The notes under the pieces: model-generated
What the model was told of the DNA's origin: nothing
Seen by the model: only the letters and a program-made list of their open reading frames with translations
Databases searched by the model: none
Position numbers and translations under genes: made by a program
Part shown: one piece after another, positions 1-10,734 of the stretch
Layout: each line of letters starts with the position of its first letter
Position numbering within the stretch: position 1 is the stretch's first letter
Assembly: GCA_021234155.1 (NCBI GenBank)
Contig: JAJEKV010000079.1
Location: forward strand, 312,001-376,000
Direction of reading: 5' to 3'
Length of the DNA: 64,000 nt
Origin: Isoetes taiwanensis
Lineage: Eukaryota; Streptophyta; Lycopodiopsida; Isoetales; Isoetaceae

Positions 1-175
1 GTATTACGCAATGTCAACACCTTAGGAACTCGAGCTTTTCCTTCCATTTCTTTAATTGAACCCGAACTATTGCCAGATTCCTGCTGTGTTTGAGGCTGAG
101 ACCCCTGCTCACCAACTTCTGGCGTTGATTCAAACTTTCTGCGCTGTGATGGAAAGTTCTTTTGCCGCCCAGCTG
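1..175 (-). CDS. Possible partial exon running off the left edge, unknown product
   Basis: Read on the minus strand, an open frame runs without a stop from a plausible splice acceptor (TTATTTCAG, plus-strand bases just above 175) to the window edge. It begins AAGRQKNFPSQRRKF and continues with a Gln/Ser/Gly/Glu-rich stretch ending near VPKVLTLRN. It has no start codon in the window, so it would be an internal exon. Composition looks like a disordered linker of a real protein. I recognise no domain. An alternative 63-codon frame with a start codon overlaps it (14-205, minus). Coding status is inference. Confidence 0.25.
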
Positions 176-551
176 CTGAAATAATGGATCTGCTATGCCA
201 CGCAAGAGCCCATGTTTTAGGCGTGAAAGGAAGAGAGCGCAGAAATGGCGAGGGTGTAAGCAGCATATCCTATTTCTTTGTATAGGGTTTAGGTCCCCAA
301 GGTGTTATTGTTTGTAAATTGTTTTGTTGTCTCCCTCGTTAAAAACTCTATCTAATTACCATTTGCATTTTTTATTTGTGAGCATTGATTCAGTGAATCT
401 TCCTTCATTTATGCCAGATCAACGACTGGAGAATTTTTCATCAAAAGTTTGTCTGCAACTCCCAAAAACAGCACTATTTGCCCTCATAACCATTGTCGAA
501 GCAACAAAAATAAAAACAGAACATGTCATCACACACCCTGGTCTCGAAAAA

Positions 552-649
552 GCAAGGTTGGAGGATTGGAACCTCCAGGCCGCAACGGCCTTACCAGGGC
601 TCCAAGGATCTGCAATGGCGACAAACCTCAGGGCCACGCCAGAACTTGC
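552..649 (-). other. tRNA-like segment with a class II-like variable arm (possible SINE head)
   Basis: On the minus strand the segment ends with a perfect 5-bp T-stem and loop (GGAGG TTCCAAT CCTCC), a usable pol III B box. A variable-arm-like hairpin (GGCC GTTGC GGCC) precedes it. The two ends, GCAAG and CTTGC, can pair as part of an acceptor stem. The anticodon stem-loop does not fold to a standard 7-nt loop and no clean D-arm is visible, so this is not a functional tRNA. A tRNA-derived SINE head or decayed tRNA is the best guess. Confidence 0.2.
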
Positions 650-1323
650 ATTTTGATTACACATGGTCCGTATTTTCTTGCTGGCGCAGGAACCTTCAGG
701 CACAACATTGGCCTCACCACAGCCCTTGTATAAGCAAGAAGCATTAAACATGTAGAGAAAAAATTCACACACAAGAAACAAGATACAAAAAATTAAGGAC
801 CGCAAAGCAAAGAAGGCCTTGAATCTCCTCCTGAAGTAGTCCCAGTGATTGCCAAATCTGTCCCTCCACTGCCAGAGATCATCCATCCCACTACTGTCAT
901 CATGAAAATACAAGGAGGGCATCATGCCTGTATTCCAACACTTTCCAAAATTGGCTCCACCTCTTTTTATTTTCATACGATTGTAACAAAAGCCATCCAA
1001 AATACTTGAAAACAAAAAGACCACCACCAAACAAAATAAGCTACTCCAAAATGCCTAAAATATACGCTTTATTATTCAATACCATACCTAAATCTTAGTT
1101 CAACCCATTGCAAGAATACCCTCTCGTTGTGCAAACTTTATTACTGTGATTGATGGTTAATTCATTCTATTGTGTTCTATATAGCTCCATGTTGAATAGG
1201 GGCAGAATTAGTATGTCGATGTTACATGGTCAGCATTGCCAGTGTATAGTCAAATAAAGTGGTGAGTGTCCTATTCTATATGTGGTCCAACATAATGTGC
1301 ATTATTTATGTCAGTGTTAAGAC

Positions 1324-1471
1324 ATAGAAGTGTATAAGGGTAAGACAACGTGGAAGTGATATCCAGTTTGGCAACGACCACTGTTAGCCGAGAGCAGATA
1401 GAAATGTATAAGGGTAAGATGACTAGGAAGTGATTCCCGGTTTGATAATGATCGCTATTAGCCAAGAGCTG
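1324..1471. repeat. 74-bp diverged tandem duplication
   Basis: Two adjacent units (1324-1397 and 1398-1471) both begin ATAGAAGTGTATAAGGG or ATAGAAATGTATAAGGG and end in GTTAGCCGAGAG or ATTAGCCAAGAG. Many substitutions separate them, so the duplication is old. No coding content. Confidence 0.7.
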
Positions 1472-2059
1472 CAAGCCAGTGAATCACTGACCAATTTTAC
1501 TTAGCCTTACAATATCATGGATGGTTTGAGCTCACAGCTATGGCATTTCTTGAATCATGCATTGTTATGGCACAAGCTCGGGGTGTGGCTTAGAGGACTT
1601 GAGGAAGGAACATACATGTAAGGCATGGCACGAAAACATAGCATTCAACTTAAGATGAGCCAAATTTAACCTTAGAAAGAATTGGACATTTTGTCTATTG
1701 TTTAAATTTGGTTTTCCAGGCAAGTGGGAAACTTTTCTTATTCTTTTTCAGGCCATTTTTCTTAAGGTCATGGGGAGTTTAATTGCCAGAAACATTTTCA
1801 GAGTACCTAAAAATTAAAATTTTTAAGCTTTTATGATTTCGGACTCTTCAATGGATTTTCTATTTTGTATGAATTTGGATGGATTTTCTATTTCTCTGAG
1901 CATATGGCTTAACATTCTCAATCGATGCAGAGGATGAGTTCATGGAAAAAAGTAGTGGCTAAACTTAGCTAAATGGCGAGATTTTGACCTTGTTTGAAAA
2001 AAAATTGGCTAAACTAAGGCCCTTTTTGGGCTAAAAAAAAAAATTTAGCCCCACCTCCA

Positions 2060-2370
2060 TTTTGTCCAACTTTAGCTAATGGCAAGAAAGTGTAACTGCC
2101 AAAATTTGGAAAATTTAGCCAAAACTTAGAAGCTTTTACGTCAAATTTTAGTGTACTTTAGCCCAATTATCCTATAGCCTTTTATGATCAGTTAATATTT
2201 AGGTCTTGAATTAGTGCAAAATAGTCAAAAGATAGAAGACTTTTTTTTTTAAATAAAAGTTTAGCCAAACGTAAGAAAGTACAGGTGGCAAAATTTACAA
2301 AGTTTAGCTAAACATTAGCAGCTTTCACCTCAACTTTTGGCATATATTAGTCAAGTCTATTTCACCACTT
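2060..2370. repeat. Diverged direct repeat built from TTTAGC(C/T)AAAC blocks
   Basis: Two blocks, about 2065-2170 and 2255-2360, share the order TTTAGC-AA, (A)AGAAAGT, TGCCAAAATTT or TGGCAAAATTT, TTTAGCCAAAAC or TTTAGCTAAAC, then AGCTTT(T/C)AC. Further isolated copies of the TAGC(C/T)AAAC word lie between 1955 and 2060. This looks like a decayed repeat array; no transposon family was recognised. Confidence 0.5.
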
Positions 2371-3087
2371 TGAATATAAAAGTTCCTTAATTTTTTCCCT
2401 GGATGAGTTTACAGCTTCATCGGGGTTGATGGTGTAGCGAAGATTCACTTATGGAGTTTTATTCAAGTGTTCCCTTTATAAAACTCTGTCTTTAAGATAA
2501 GCTTTAAAGCAGCAAAACCCAACGGTATCTAGCTGATTCGGCAATAAAGTTCAAGATTTCAAGATTTGAAGGCTTAATCAGGTTTCAAGATTTTGCTATT
2601 GGCCTTATGGCAATCAAATTTGATCTGTAGAAGGGAAGTTATAGAGTTTTGAGATTTGTGTCTTTGCAAATTCTATGGCATCCATTAGATTTGTGCATCG
2701 AAAAGGGATTATAGTGCTTGCCGGTGATTGCTTGCACTGGTGCAAGAATTGGATCAACTATAAAGTTTTAAAATGCAAGATCCAGGATCTAGATGCTTTC
2801 AGACCGCTCTAGGGAATACATATCATTAAGAACTTCGCCCCTGGTGCAAACTTGCTAGGTGATTTGGATGCTCTTCACAAGTTCATGAGTTGGCCACGAC
2901 GATTTTTGACAGATTCTGGTGGTTTTCAAATGGGTCTTTTCACATGTATTTTATCCTTCCACATAAATCGCCTTTGTCTATCATGCTTTTTCTCAAAGTA
3001 CCAGCATTATTGAACAGGTCAAGACGGCACATTCTTGAAGTTGAAGATTTGTGAAATCTTGTAGACCCAGAAGGTGCTGAAGTGACT

Positions 3088-5390
3088 ATGGAAAACAACA
3101 CAACAGTAAGGTCTGTATCTGAAATTTCAGTTAATGCTAACACTGGGAATGCAAGTACAGGAGAAGGAACCACCATTACTCAGAGTGCTGCTACTGGAAG
3201 AACAGGACATGCAAAGATCAAAGAGGCACAAGGGATTATCTCATGCAAGGTAAGTCCTACTATCAAATTAAAATTAAGAGACAAAACTCTTAGACAGATG
3301 TGGCAGTTTTTGCTGAAGCAATATGAACAAAAGAGTTCATCTCAGATAGATCTTCTGGAGAATGAATTAAGAGGGCTAAAGCTACACATAGATGGAGATG
3401 TATCTGAATTCTTCAATAATTTTGACAATATCATTGCTGATTTGTCTGGAGCTGGAGTACATGTATCAGATACAAGCCAAGTTCTTCAAACTTCTAGGGC
3501 AATCAGGAAAAATGATCAACTTGCCCTATTTATTAGAAATATGACTAAGAGTAGAGAGGAAGCAGAAAGGATTCTCAAAACTGAATATGAGCAAAGAAAA
3601 ATGACTAGGGAAGGAGAAGAATCTTCCGAAATTCTATTTGCAGGAAAAAAGAACAAAGGGACATGCTATTACTTTCATGAAATAGGACACTATAAAAATA
3701 AATGTCCAAAGCTTGTGAAAAATGAAGTTAACTGCTATAACTGTGGAGGTAAGGGGCATATAGCTTCAAAATCTCCATCTCCTAAAGACAGAGGCAAAAC
3801 TAAAGAAACTAGAGGTGGGAGACCTTTTGCAACCAGAGGAAGAAGTGGAAGAAGACTTGCTGGTGTACACATTGCAAAGGAAATTGAGGGAGAATCTAAG
3901 CATGAAACAGATGATGAAAATGAGGTAAGTAAAATGCTGATCCACTCAAATGAAAATGCTGGAGCTAACAAAGTTTCAAAAATTGTTGTAGTTGATAGTG
4001 GAGCTGAAAGATCAGTAGTTCAATCTACTGATCTACTCAAGGATGTCAGCATAGCCAGGATGAACAAAATTCAAGTAGGAAATGGGGAAGTGCAACATGC
4101 TGAAGGAATTGGCCTACTGCAATTATTAGATTTAGATGGAAATATTGTGGACATAGAAAATGTTCTATGTGTTCCAACACTCATTAAAAACTTGATCTCA
4201 GTTAGCCATCTTGTTGATTTAGAATATAAGATAAACTTTGATTCAGAAGGATGTAAGATTTATCTTGACAATAAATTGAAGTTCTATGCAAAAAGAGTTA
4301 GAAATTTATTTCAAATGGAAAATCCTGTTATAAATAGCATAAATTTCATTAAAATGTCTGAAGCAGAATTATGGCACAATAGGTTGGCTCATACTCACTG
4401 CAACAATCTGAAATTCCTGGCAAAGAAAGGGTGGATAACATGCAAGGAGATAAAATCAGAAGGATTTATCTGTGAAGGTTGTAGACTGGGAAAAACTAAT
4501 AGATTACCATTTGGTAAATCAAAAAGCAGAGCAAAGAAAGTACTTGAACTAGTACATACAGATTTGTGTGGACCCTTAAATATCAAAAGCAGAACCAACA
4601 AAAAATACTTTTGTCAATTTCATAGATGACTATAGTCGACTATGCAAAACACATTGCTTGGAAAGAAAATCACAAGCCCTGCAAGCCTTCAAGCAATATG
4701 TGACAGAAATGGAAAGGGAGACAGGTCAAAAGCTCAAGTGCATCAGATCAGACAGAGGAGGAGAATATTTGTCATCAAAATTTAAATTATTCTGCATTGC
4801 AAATGGCATTAAAAGACAACTGACGTGTAGGTATAGTCCTCAGCAGAATGGAGTGGCAGAAAGGAAAAATAGAACTCTGCTTAATGCAGTTATGTCCATG
4901 ATCAAACATAGTGGGTTAATAAATTACCTATGGGAAGAAGCTTTGAGAACTGCAGTACTTAAGAATAAACTCCCAAGTGCAGCATTAAGAGGCAATATAC
5001 CAGAACAATTGTGGCTAAACTCTAGCAAAGAAATAAACTATGAAATGTTCAAAACATATGGATGCTTGGCTTATGTATACGTCCCATCAGAAATCAGGAA
5101 AAAGTTAGATGACAAGGGTAGGATACTTGGTGGGATATGATGGAGAAGCAAAGGGATACAAGCTATACAATCCAGCTTCAAAGCAAATTGTAATCAGCAT
5201 AGATGTATATTTTGATGAAAGCATTCTATACAAAGACAGAGCAAAGGGAGAAAACAACAACAGGAAAAATGAGAATCCAGGCAAAAATAGTGAAATGAAA
5301 AATGAACACAAGAACCCTGAACTAGACACAGACTCAGATAATGACAGGTCAGATAGTCAATTGACCACCGTCAGATATGGGAATATTCTG
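3088..5390 (+). pseudogene. Ty1/copia gag-protease-integrase, frameshifted
   Basis: This is the first piece of a copia polyprotein, from a UBN2-type gag to the integrase. The ATG is at 3088; GTG at 3082 is in frame. Two gag zinc knuckles are degenerate: CYYFHEIGHYKNKC lacks the second Cys and CYNCGGKGHIASKS lacks the last. The protease motif VVDSGAERSVV follows, then the pre-integrase block (LWHNRLAH, CEGCRLGKT) and the integrase core HTDLCGP. A frameshift near 4620 moves the frame into FIDDYSR, then SDRGGEY and QQNGVAERKNRTL, which retain the catalytic Asp and Glu. A second shift near 5110 leads to LVGYDGEAKGYKLYNP and an acidic tail. Coding homology is lost near 5390, where another sequence is inserted. 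Upstream gag appears short, and no 5' LTR was found. Confidence 0.9.
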
Positions 5391-6028
5391 AGGTATATGC
5401 CCTCTAGTGCGATCCCATGCGTACACGTCATTGCGCAATGGGGTCAAACGCTGATGTGGCTCTATTTTCAAGGGCCCCTTGACATCCATTGGCAGTAATT
5501 TAAATGTGATTTTGACCCCAAGATAGCAACTGGCCCTGCTGGCTCCACTAAAGCAGGAACGGCTGAAGCTTCTAAAACCATCTCCAATGGGGCTTCTGCC
5601 ACAAGCTCCGGATTGGGCACATAGCAATGCAGCCAAAACTCCCCTACAGACAATAAGAAACACCGTCCACACCGGGCCAATTCCGTTCATAAAGATTAAG
5701 AGTTTACCCGATATGATGACCTCGGTGACAACTTAAGTCCGCAAGTTAGGGGCGTAAATGAAAATGAACTAAGAACAAAACCAGCTGGAAATATTCCTTA
5801 TAACCAATGCGTGCATTGGCATGTTTGAAGAATCAGAAGCTAATTTCTTACAGCAGCGAAAACATAATGGCTTAAGCCACAAAACCTGTGGACCATATTA
5901 CTGCAGCAGCAGATACTTGTGCATGGGCCCCAAATTAGAACACCAAAATAAGCCTGGCTCTTAAAATAGACAAAGCGTGATAAGAAAAGCTACCGTGCAG
6001 AGGAGGCTGAAGCGTAACTGAAAGAGGA

Positions 6029-6100
6029 CATGACCGGGATTCGAACCCCGCCAAGGCGCAGCTCCAAGTAGTCTGCCCGCCCTTAAAGGGCAGGGGCTAT
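6029..6100 (-). other. tRNA-like B-box segment
   Basis: On the minus strand, GGGGTTCGAATCCCGG is a near-perfect T-arm (loop TTCGAAT, four of five stem pairs) and contains the pol III B-box core GGTTCGAATCC. A matching 5' acceptor strand and D-arm are not evident. Its upstream part (CAGACTACTTGGAGC) resembles the segment at 552-649 (CAGATCCTTGGAGC), suggesting both derive from a related tRNA-like sequence or SINE. Confidence 0.25.
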
Positions 6101-6379
6101 TCCCATGCAGATGCATATGCAAGCACACCATGTTTTCTCATGAGTTTTTTGGGTTTTTCAGTTTTTTCTCTTCAACATTCAATGCCATGAAGCCAAACAA
6201 GCAGACAAATCTGGTTTTACCAAGCAAAGACAAGCATTTTTGGTTGACCTCAAAATCCATTTGCGAGCCTTTTTCCATGTTTTTCACTTTTTTTTCCCTT
6301 TTCTCATTCCTACGACCGCCGCCACACAAAGCACACAAAGAAGCAAAAGACCAAGCAAATGACACACTCTAGTTGTTGT

Positions 6380-6958
6380 TCATGACAATTGTAGACGCCC
6401 GGCCAATGCATCAATACGGCGCAATTCCCTGAGAAGAAGAGCCCGCGCAAGGTTCATATGCGCCCGCATATGCTGCCGTTCATCAGTGGTGACCTCCACC
6501 TCTTCCCATTCCATATGAGACACGGCCTCCTCCAATGCTGCAAAGAGCCTCCCAAGCTGCATCCTAAACAGTCTGACAGAGGCAGCCACAGACTCCGCCA
6601 GCGTGTTAATGTTAACAACACTTGCCACAACATCCAGAGCCACCTGCACACGCTCCCTGTTCGGAGAGAAGACAACAGGAGAGGGGGCAGCATTGTGAAT
6701 TACATCATGGACACTTGGCCCGGGAGCAGCAGGTCTGTGCGGAGGGGAAGATGGGCCCTCCTCATCACTTTCAATGTTAATGACGCCATCAGCTGGCCTC
6801 ATCCCAACAGGTGCAGCAGGACTGCTGCTAACAGCAGCCCCATTCCCAACCTCCATACCAGCACGATCCATCTCTATTCCAGGCATAGTAACTGCAAAGA
6901 AAGATACAAAATCAAAGCAAACAAAGACATATGTACAAGAGTTGCAGGCAGCCCCCAC
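6380..6958 (-). CDS. Hypothetical 192-codon open frame in the copia insertion
   Basis: The frame is open for 192 codons and ends near 6380. A methionine-led part starts MPGIEMDRAGMEVG. An acidic, proline-rich segment follows (INIESDEEGPSSPPH), and then a predicted helical region rich in Ala, Arg and Glu (LFAALEEAVSHMEWEEVEV, LARALLLRELRRIDAL). The first 24 or so residues look like intron or leader sequence. It resembles the C-terminal part of a transposon-encoded or DNA-associated protein, but I recognise no domain. Weak coding remnants continue on the same strand upstream. It may be the last exon of a decayed element gene. Confidence 0.35.
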   Translation of the reverse strand: MGAACNSCTYVFVCFDFVSFFAVTMPGIEMDRAGMEVGNGAAVSSSPAAPVGMRPADGVINIESDEEGPSSPPHRPAAPGPSVHDVIHNAAPSPVVFSPNRERVQVALDVVASVVNINTLAESVAASVRLFRMQLGRLFAALEEAVSHMEWEEVEVTTDERQHMRAHMNLARALLLRELRRIDALAGRLQLS

Positions 6959-7125
6959 AAGTCACCCAATTGCCATTGTGTAATCTGTTGTGTCAAGAGG
7001 GATGAAGTCAGTGCCAGGCATGTCCCCAACAGCCTCGGGTCTGAATTCAGCATCCTCCCCTTCCACAAAATTCTCATCCATGTCTCCGCAGGCAGCCCGG
7101 CGTCCAAAGATCTTTCCTACCCCGC

Positions 7126-8110
7126 CTAATCCGGCTGAATGGGCTCCATCCCAGCCGGGATCCCATACAACACACATCTAACATCGCTTGGCAACGCCAC
7201 TCTGGGGTTCAGTGTCAGATGCCAGGCGGCCTTGACCCTATGCTCAGAGATAAAGGCAGTATTAGAAGGAAGGATCCAGCTAGTAGACAACACAAATTTT
7301 CCGGTTCTAAGCATCCTAGTGATTGTGTATACAAGACTAGAGCTGCCTTGCCTTCCACCATGATAGTTTACTTAAATGAAGAGCCCTTCCCAACAGGTGT
7401 TTCTCTTTATCCAACTACCACATGCTTAATGTCCCCCCGCACCATACAAGTACATGTGTCCTTCCCCATCTCCAATTGGCGCCCAAACATTCTTTGTGTC
7501 CAGTTTTTGAAGTGGGGCTTCCCATATCCTTCATGCAATACCCTATGAGCCCCTCAAAACAATGGAGCTCAGATTCCTTAATGCCTTGCACACAAGGACA
7601 ACCCCCACAGGCTTCTTAGCTCCCCACCCAAACCTGCGCTTCATGGCCAAATTGACTACTCTAGGGGACTTCAGAGCTAGCCTAAACACACACTGGTAAT
7701 GCAGGTGATCTAGATCACTCCCCCTCTCCGCTGCAGAATACGCCACACAGCCCCTCCCTCACGTAATCTAATCAAGATGTCATAGAACTCGGGGTGCATC
7801 CTTGCCGCCACACCGTGGTAACACCGACGCCTATGAGGCCTATGCCTTCATCCTCAGGCCCATCTGTGCATGCCTCCACAGCAGACCTGCCAGAAGAGCA
7901 CTCTCGCTGCCCATTCCTGCCTGCCCGGCCTGCTCTCCTAGCATCCCTCCTCATGGAAACAAAACAAACAAAAGCAGAAATAAATGTTTTAATGAAGCTC
8001 ACCGGCCTCCAAGCTCACGATTTGTGCGCATTATTACTACGCGTTTGCCCATCTTATCCACCCACGATGCCGAACGGCAAGCATGGCCTTTCCAAACATA
8101 GCGCCCTACA
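7126..8110 (-). pseudogene. Decayed minus-strand coding remnants of unknown family
   Basis: Several short frames on the minus strand read like pieces of one protein. They include a stretch near 8100-8000 containing WYVFKDVGRYVWKG and KRVVIMRTNRELGG, a basic segment at 8000-7780 (RDARRAGRAGRNGQRE), HPEFYDILIRLREG near 7790, VNLAMKRRFGWGAKKPVGV near 7650, and LPSDVRCVLYGIPAG near 7170. Frames change several times and stops interrupt them, so the gene is not intact. I do not recognise the family; a transposon-encoded protein is plausible because of the position inside a mobile insertion. Confidence 0.3.
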
Positions 8111-8268
8111 TCCTTGAACACGTACCATTGCTGAATGCCTCAGGAAAAAACAGGAATGAAAATTGCAAAGATTCCCTTACGCCCAATTGGTGTACGCTTT
8201 TTCATACAATACACCCCAATAACCATTACAATCTTATGTTATAAACATACCCTTCCACAAACTAGCAA

Positions 8269-8594
8269 ACTATATCACCATTGATAAAATTAAACAGTTT
8301 GAGAATTTTGCTAGCCATGGCTAATGCACATGACCTTGAATTACATCATATGGATGTGAGCACTGCCTTTCTAAATGCAAAACTTGAAGAGGAAATTTAT
8401 CTTAGACAAGCTCCAGGTTTTGAAATAGGTAAAGAAAAAGTCTGGAAGCTAAAGAGAGCTATATATGGTCTAAGACAATTCCCTCGTGAATGGTACAAAT
8501 GCATGAATAATTATCTTCAAGAGCAAGGGTTTCAGAAATTAAAGTGTGATGGGAATTTGTATAAATACAAAGCTGGAGAAGAATGGTGCATGAT
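8269..8594 (+). pseudogene. Ty1/copia reverse transcriptase, N-terminal piece
   Basis: The copia polyprotein resumes here with T-I-S-P-L-I-K-L-N-S-L-R, the usual ETFSPVVK-type start of the RVT_2 domain. HHMDVSTAFLNAKLEEEIYL follows, holding the first catalytic Asp, then QAPGF and AIYGLRQFPREWYKC (the conserved YGLKQAPRxW block). It stops at EEWCM, where the LINE is inserted; the reading frame continues exactly at 14519. The upstream junction lies within about 10 bp of 8268. Confidence 0.88.
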
Positions 8595-10373
8595 GTTTTT
8601 TCGGGCGCTGGCGCCTGGAGCTAGGGTTCTGACGGCAAAACTTTGATCGGTGATATCTCTCTTATCTGGTGTCGGATTTTGGCATGCTTGGGCTCGTTGG
8701 AAAGCTTGCTCTGAGCTCTTTCCAGCGGTGTATAGCATCAGCTGTTTTGCATGTGATTTGTTGCTGCAAACAGCTGATTTCCGGACTGGTCCGGATGACA
8801 TGGCTCCTGCCAGACAGGCTGATGGGGGCTCGATTGAGCCTCATGGCTTGGGGCTGAAGCCAAGGGAGATGGCGAGGAGAAAGAATCCTCCCAGAAAGGG
8901 GAGGGGCTGGTCTCAAAGATGCATGAAGAGGCGCGGGCTGTCAGAGGGAAGTGGCATGCAATTGGTGGCGTAGAGATGAGGGAGCTCTTGAATCCCCTTC
9001 GGTTGAGAGGTATGTGGATTGCTCTTCCTCTCAATATAATTTCGAGACCCAAGTAGATTGTGTTTTGAGACTCCGGTCTTGATTCCATCAAGCATGCCCC
9101 TTTGAAACCGGATGCGTGATGCCCTCTCGCCCCTTTGTGCTTGGGAAGGGATCACTTGCTGGTGATGCGCCCTCTTCTAGGGTGCATGTAGCTGATGTGT
9201 CTCCTGGGGTGCCTCTGGATACCTCTCAGGGTGCCAGGGCGGCAGCCCCAAATCTGTGTTGCCCACCGGGCGGAGCAATGACATCGCTGCTCGCATCACT
9301 CGGGCCGGGTTTTCAGGATTGGATTAAGCGCCAAGGCTCGTGAGTGTAGAACTGCCCGTGTTCAAGAAGCTCAAGTTTGTGGAGGATCATCACTGTTGAC
9401 TTGCGGGTGCTCTTCCCAGACTCCATGGATAGATATTGATCATACCGTGCATGTTCGGACCATTGAGAATCTAGTTTCATTTGCGGTGTTGGGCTATTTC
9501 ACGGGTTACGTATTGACACGAGGAGGTTTAGCTCTTGGCTTCTTTGGACATCCGAGGCGGATTGGTTTGCCTGTGTATCGGGCCTCGAAATTCTTACCAA
9601 ATAATTTCTTCCTAATCATGTTTGAGGCTGAGTCTTCGGGCGCAATTGGTTAGTCGGGGGTGGATACGTTGGGTGATTCATATGTGTTGTATCAAGATTA
9701 TACTCCAGCAATGTCCACCGGTTCTTTGACAAACAAGTTAAAATCCCGTGTTGGTTCCAGATCGGGGATCTTCCTCCCCGACCGATGGTGCCCGATTTCT
9801 TGGTTTCTATGGCCAATGGCCCGGGTGTATATTTGGCTCATTCTATTGTGCAGTCCCCAAGATCCGTGTTGCTCGGCCGCTTTTAACTGTGCCTACTTCT
9901 CTTCCAAAGGCGTAGTGGTCCCCCGCATTTTTTTTCCGATTGAAGCTTTTGAATGGCTCAGATCCGCGGATGTTTCCATCTATTGTGCTACCATTTGACC
10001 CCGCTGATGATCCCGCTAGTCCGGCCTGGTGCTTGTGATGTGGTAGGGGTTGCGGTGTGTTGATGCAGGGCCCGGATTCCTCGGTGCCCTCGAGGTCAGG
10101 CGCAGAGGACTCCGTGGTGCGATGAGTGGCGTTGGACGAGGTGGTGTGGTTGGGAGAGGTGGTGTGGGACGAGGCGGGCAGGCTTCTTGCCGGGCCGCCC
10201 TTTGATGGCGGGCTAGGGGACGTGGTGGCTCGGGGAGGGCCTGGATGATTTGGTTGTGGCTAGATCCGGGGACGGGGTTGTGGTAGTGGGCTGGTGATCC
10301 TGGCTGGGATGTCCCAAAGAGGATATGTGCCGAAAGCATGAGGTGGTGGCGCAACCCGGTTGGAGGTAGAGAC

Positions 10374-10507
10374 TAGTGTGGCCCATGACCCCATGGAGGT
10401 GCACGGGGACTTCCAACACGTGTTGGAAGTGGAATATCACGAGTTGTGGCCCATGACTCGTGGAGGTGCTCGGGGACTTCCAACACGTGTTGGAAGTGGA
10501 ATATCAC
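10374..10507. repeat. 67-bp tandem duplication containing a 20-bp perfect palindrome
   Basis: Two units of 67 bp (10374-10440 and 10441-10507) lie in the LINE 5' half. Each contains the perfect palindrome CTTCCAACACGTGTTGGAAG (10410-10429 and 10477-10496), centred on a G-box core CACGTG. The units differ at only a few bases (GACCCCATGG versus GACTCGTGG; GCACGGG versus GCTCGGG). Confidence 0.85.
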
Positions 10508-10734
10508 GAGAGCTTACTGTGGGTCACATTGTCGTGATTAATCCTCCGGCTCTAGATGCCGACTCGCGGGAGTTGGCTGATGGCCCTGGTGGGTAGGCAT
10601 GTGGGGCTGGACACTTCTCCTCCGGGATGAATAGGTCGATCCTCGCTTGAATGTAAGGGGGGTGCGGTCCTCTAGTAGTAAGAGGGAGGGTATTTCTTTG
10701 GCACTCCGCAGCTAAGGCCCCCGATATTATTTGC

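Larger units (their letters stand above)
176..3087. other. Mostly non-coding AT-rich stretch upstream of the copia element
   Basis: No convincing gene was found. The region contains a tRNA-like segment near 552-649, a 74-bp tandem duplication at 1324-1471 and decayed repeated blocks at about 2060-2370, each listed separately. The copia 5' LTR and primer-binding site should lie in the last part, but no sequence here matches the region behind the copia RNase H domain, and no TGGTATCAGAGC site was seen. Confidence 0.5.
5391..8268. mobile_element. Unidentified insertion or replacement inside the copia element
   Basis: This stretch separates the integrase C-terminus from the start of the reverse transcriptase. 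The copia linker of roughly 150 residues that should lie between them is missing, so there was deletion as well as insertion. The sequence is more GC-rich than its flanks. It holds a tRNA-like B box (6029-6100), an A/T-rich block (6120-6370) and minus-strand coding remnants (6380-8110). I found no clear terminal inverted repeats or target duplication, so the class is unknown. The position of both ends is approximate. Confidence 0.55.

Noticed and set aside
419-1030. 203-codon minus-strand open frame
   Set aside because: No domain, mixed composition, overlaps the tRNA-like segment and has no exon-like context; likely chance.
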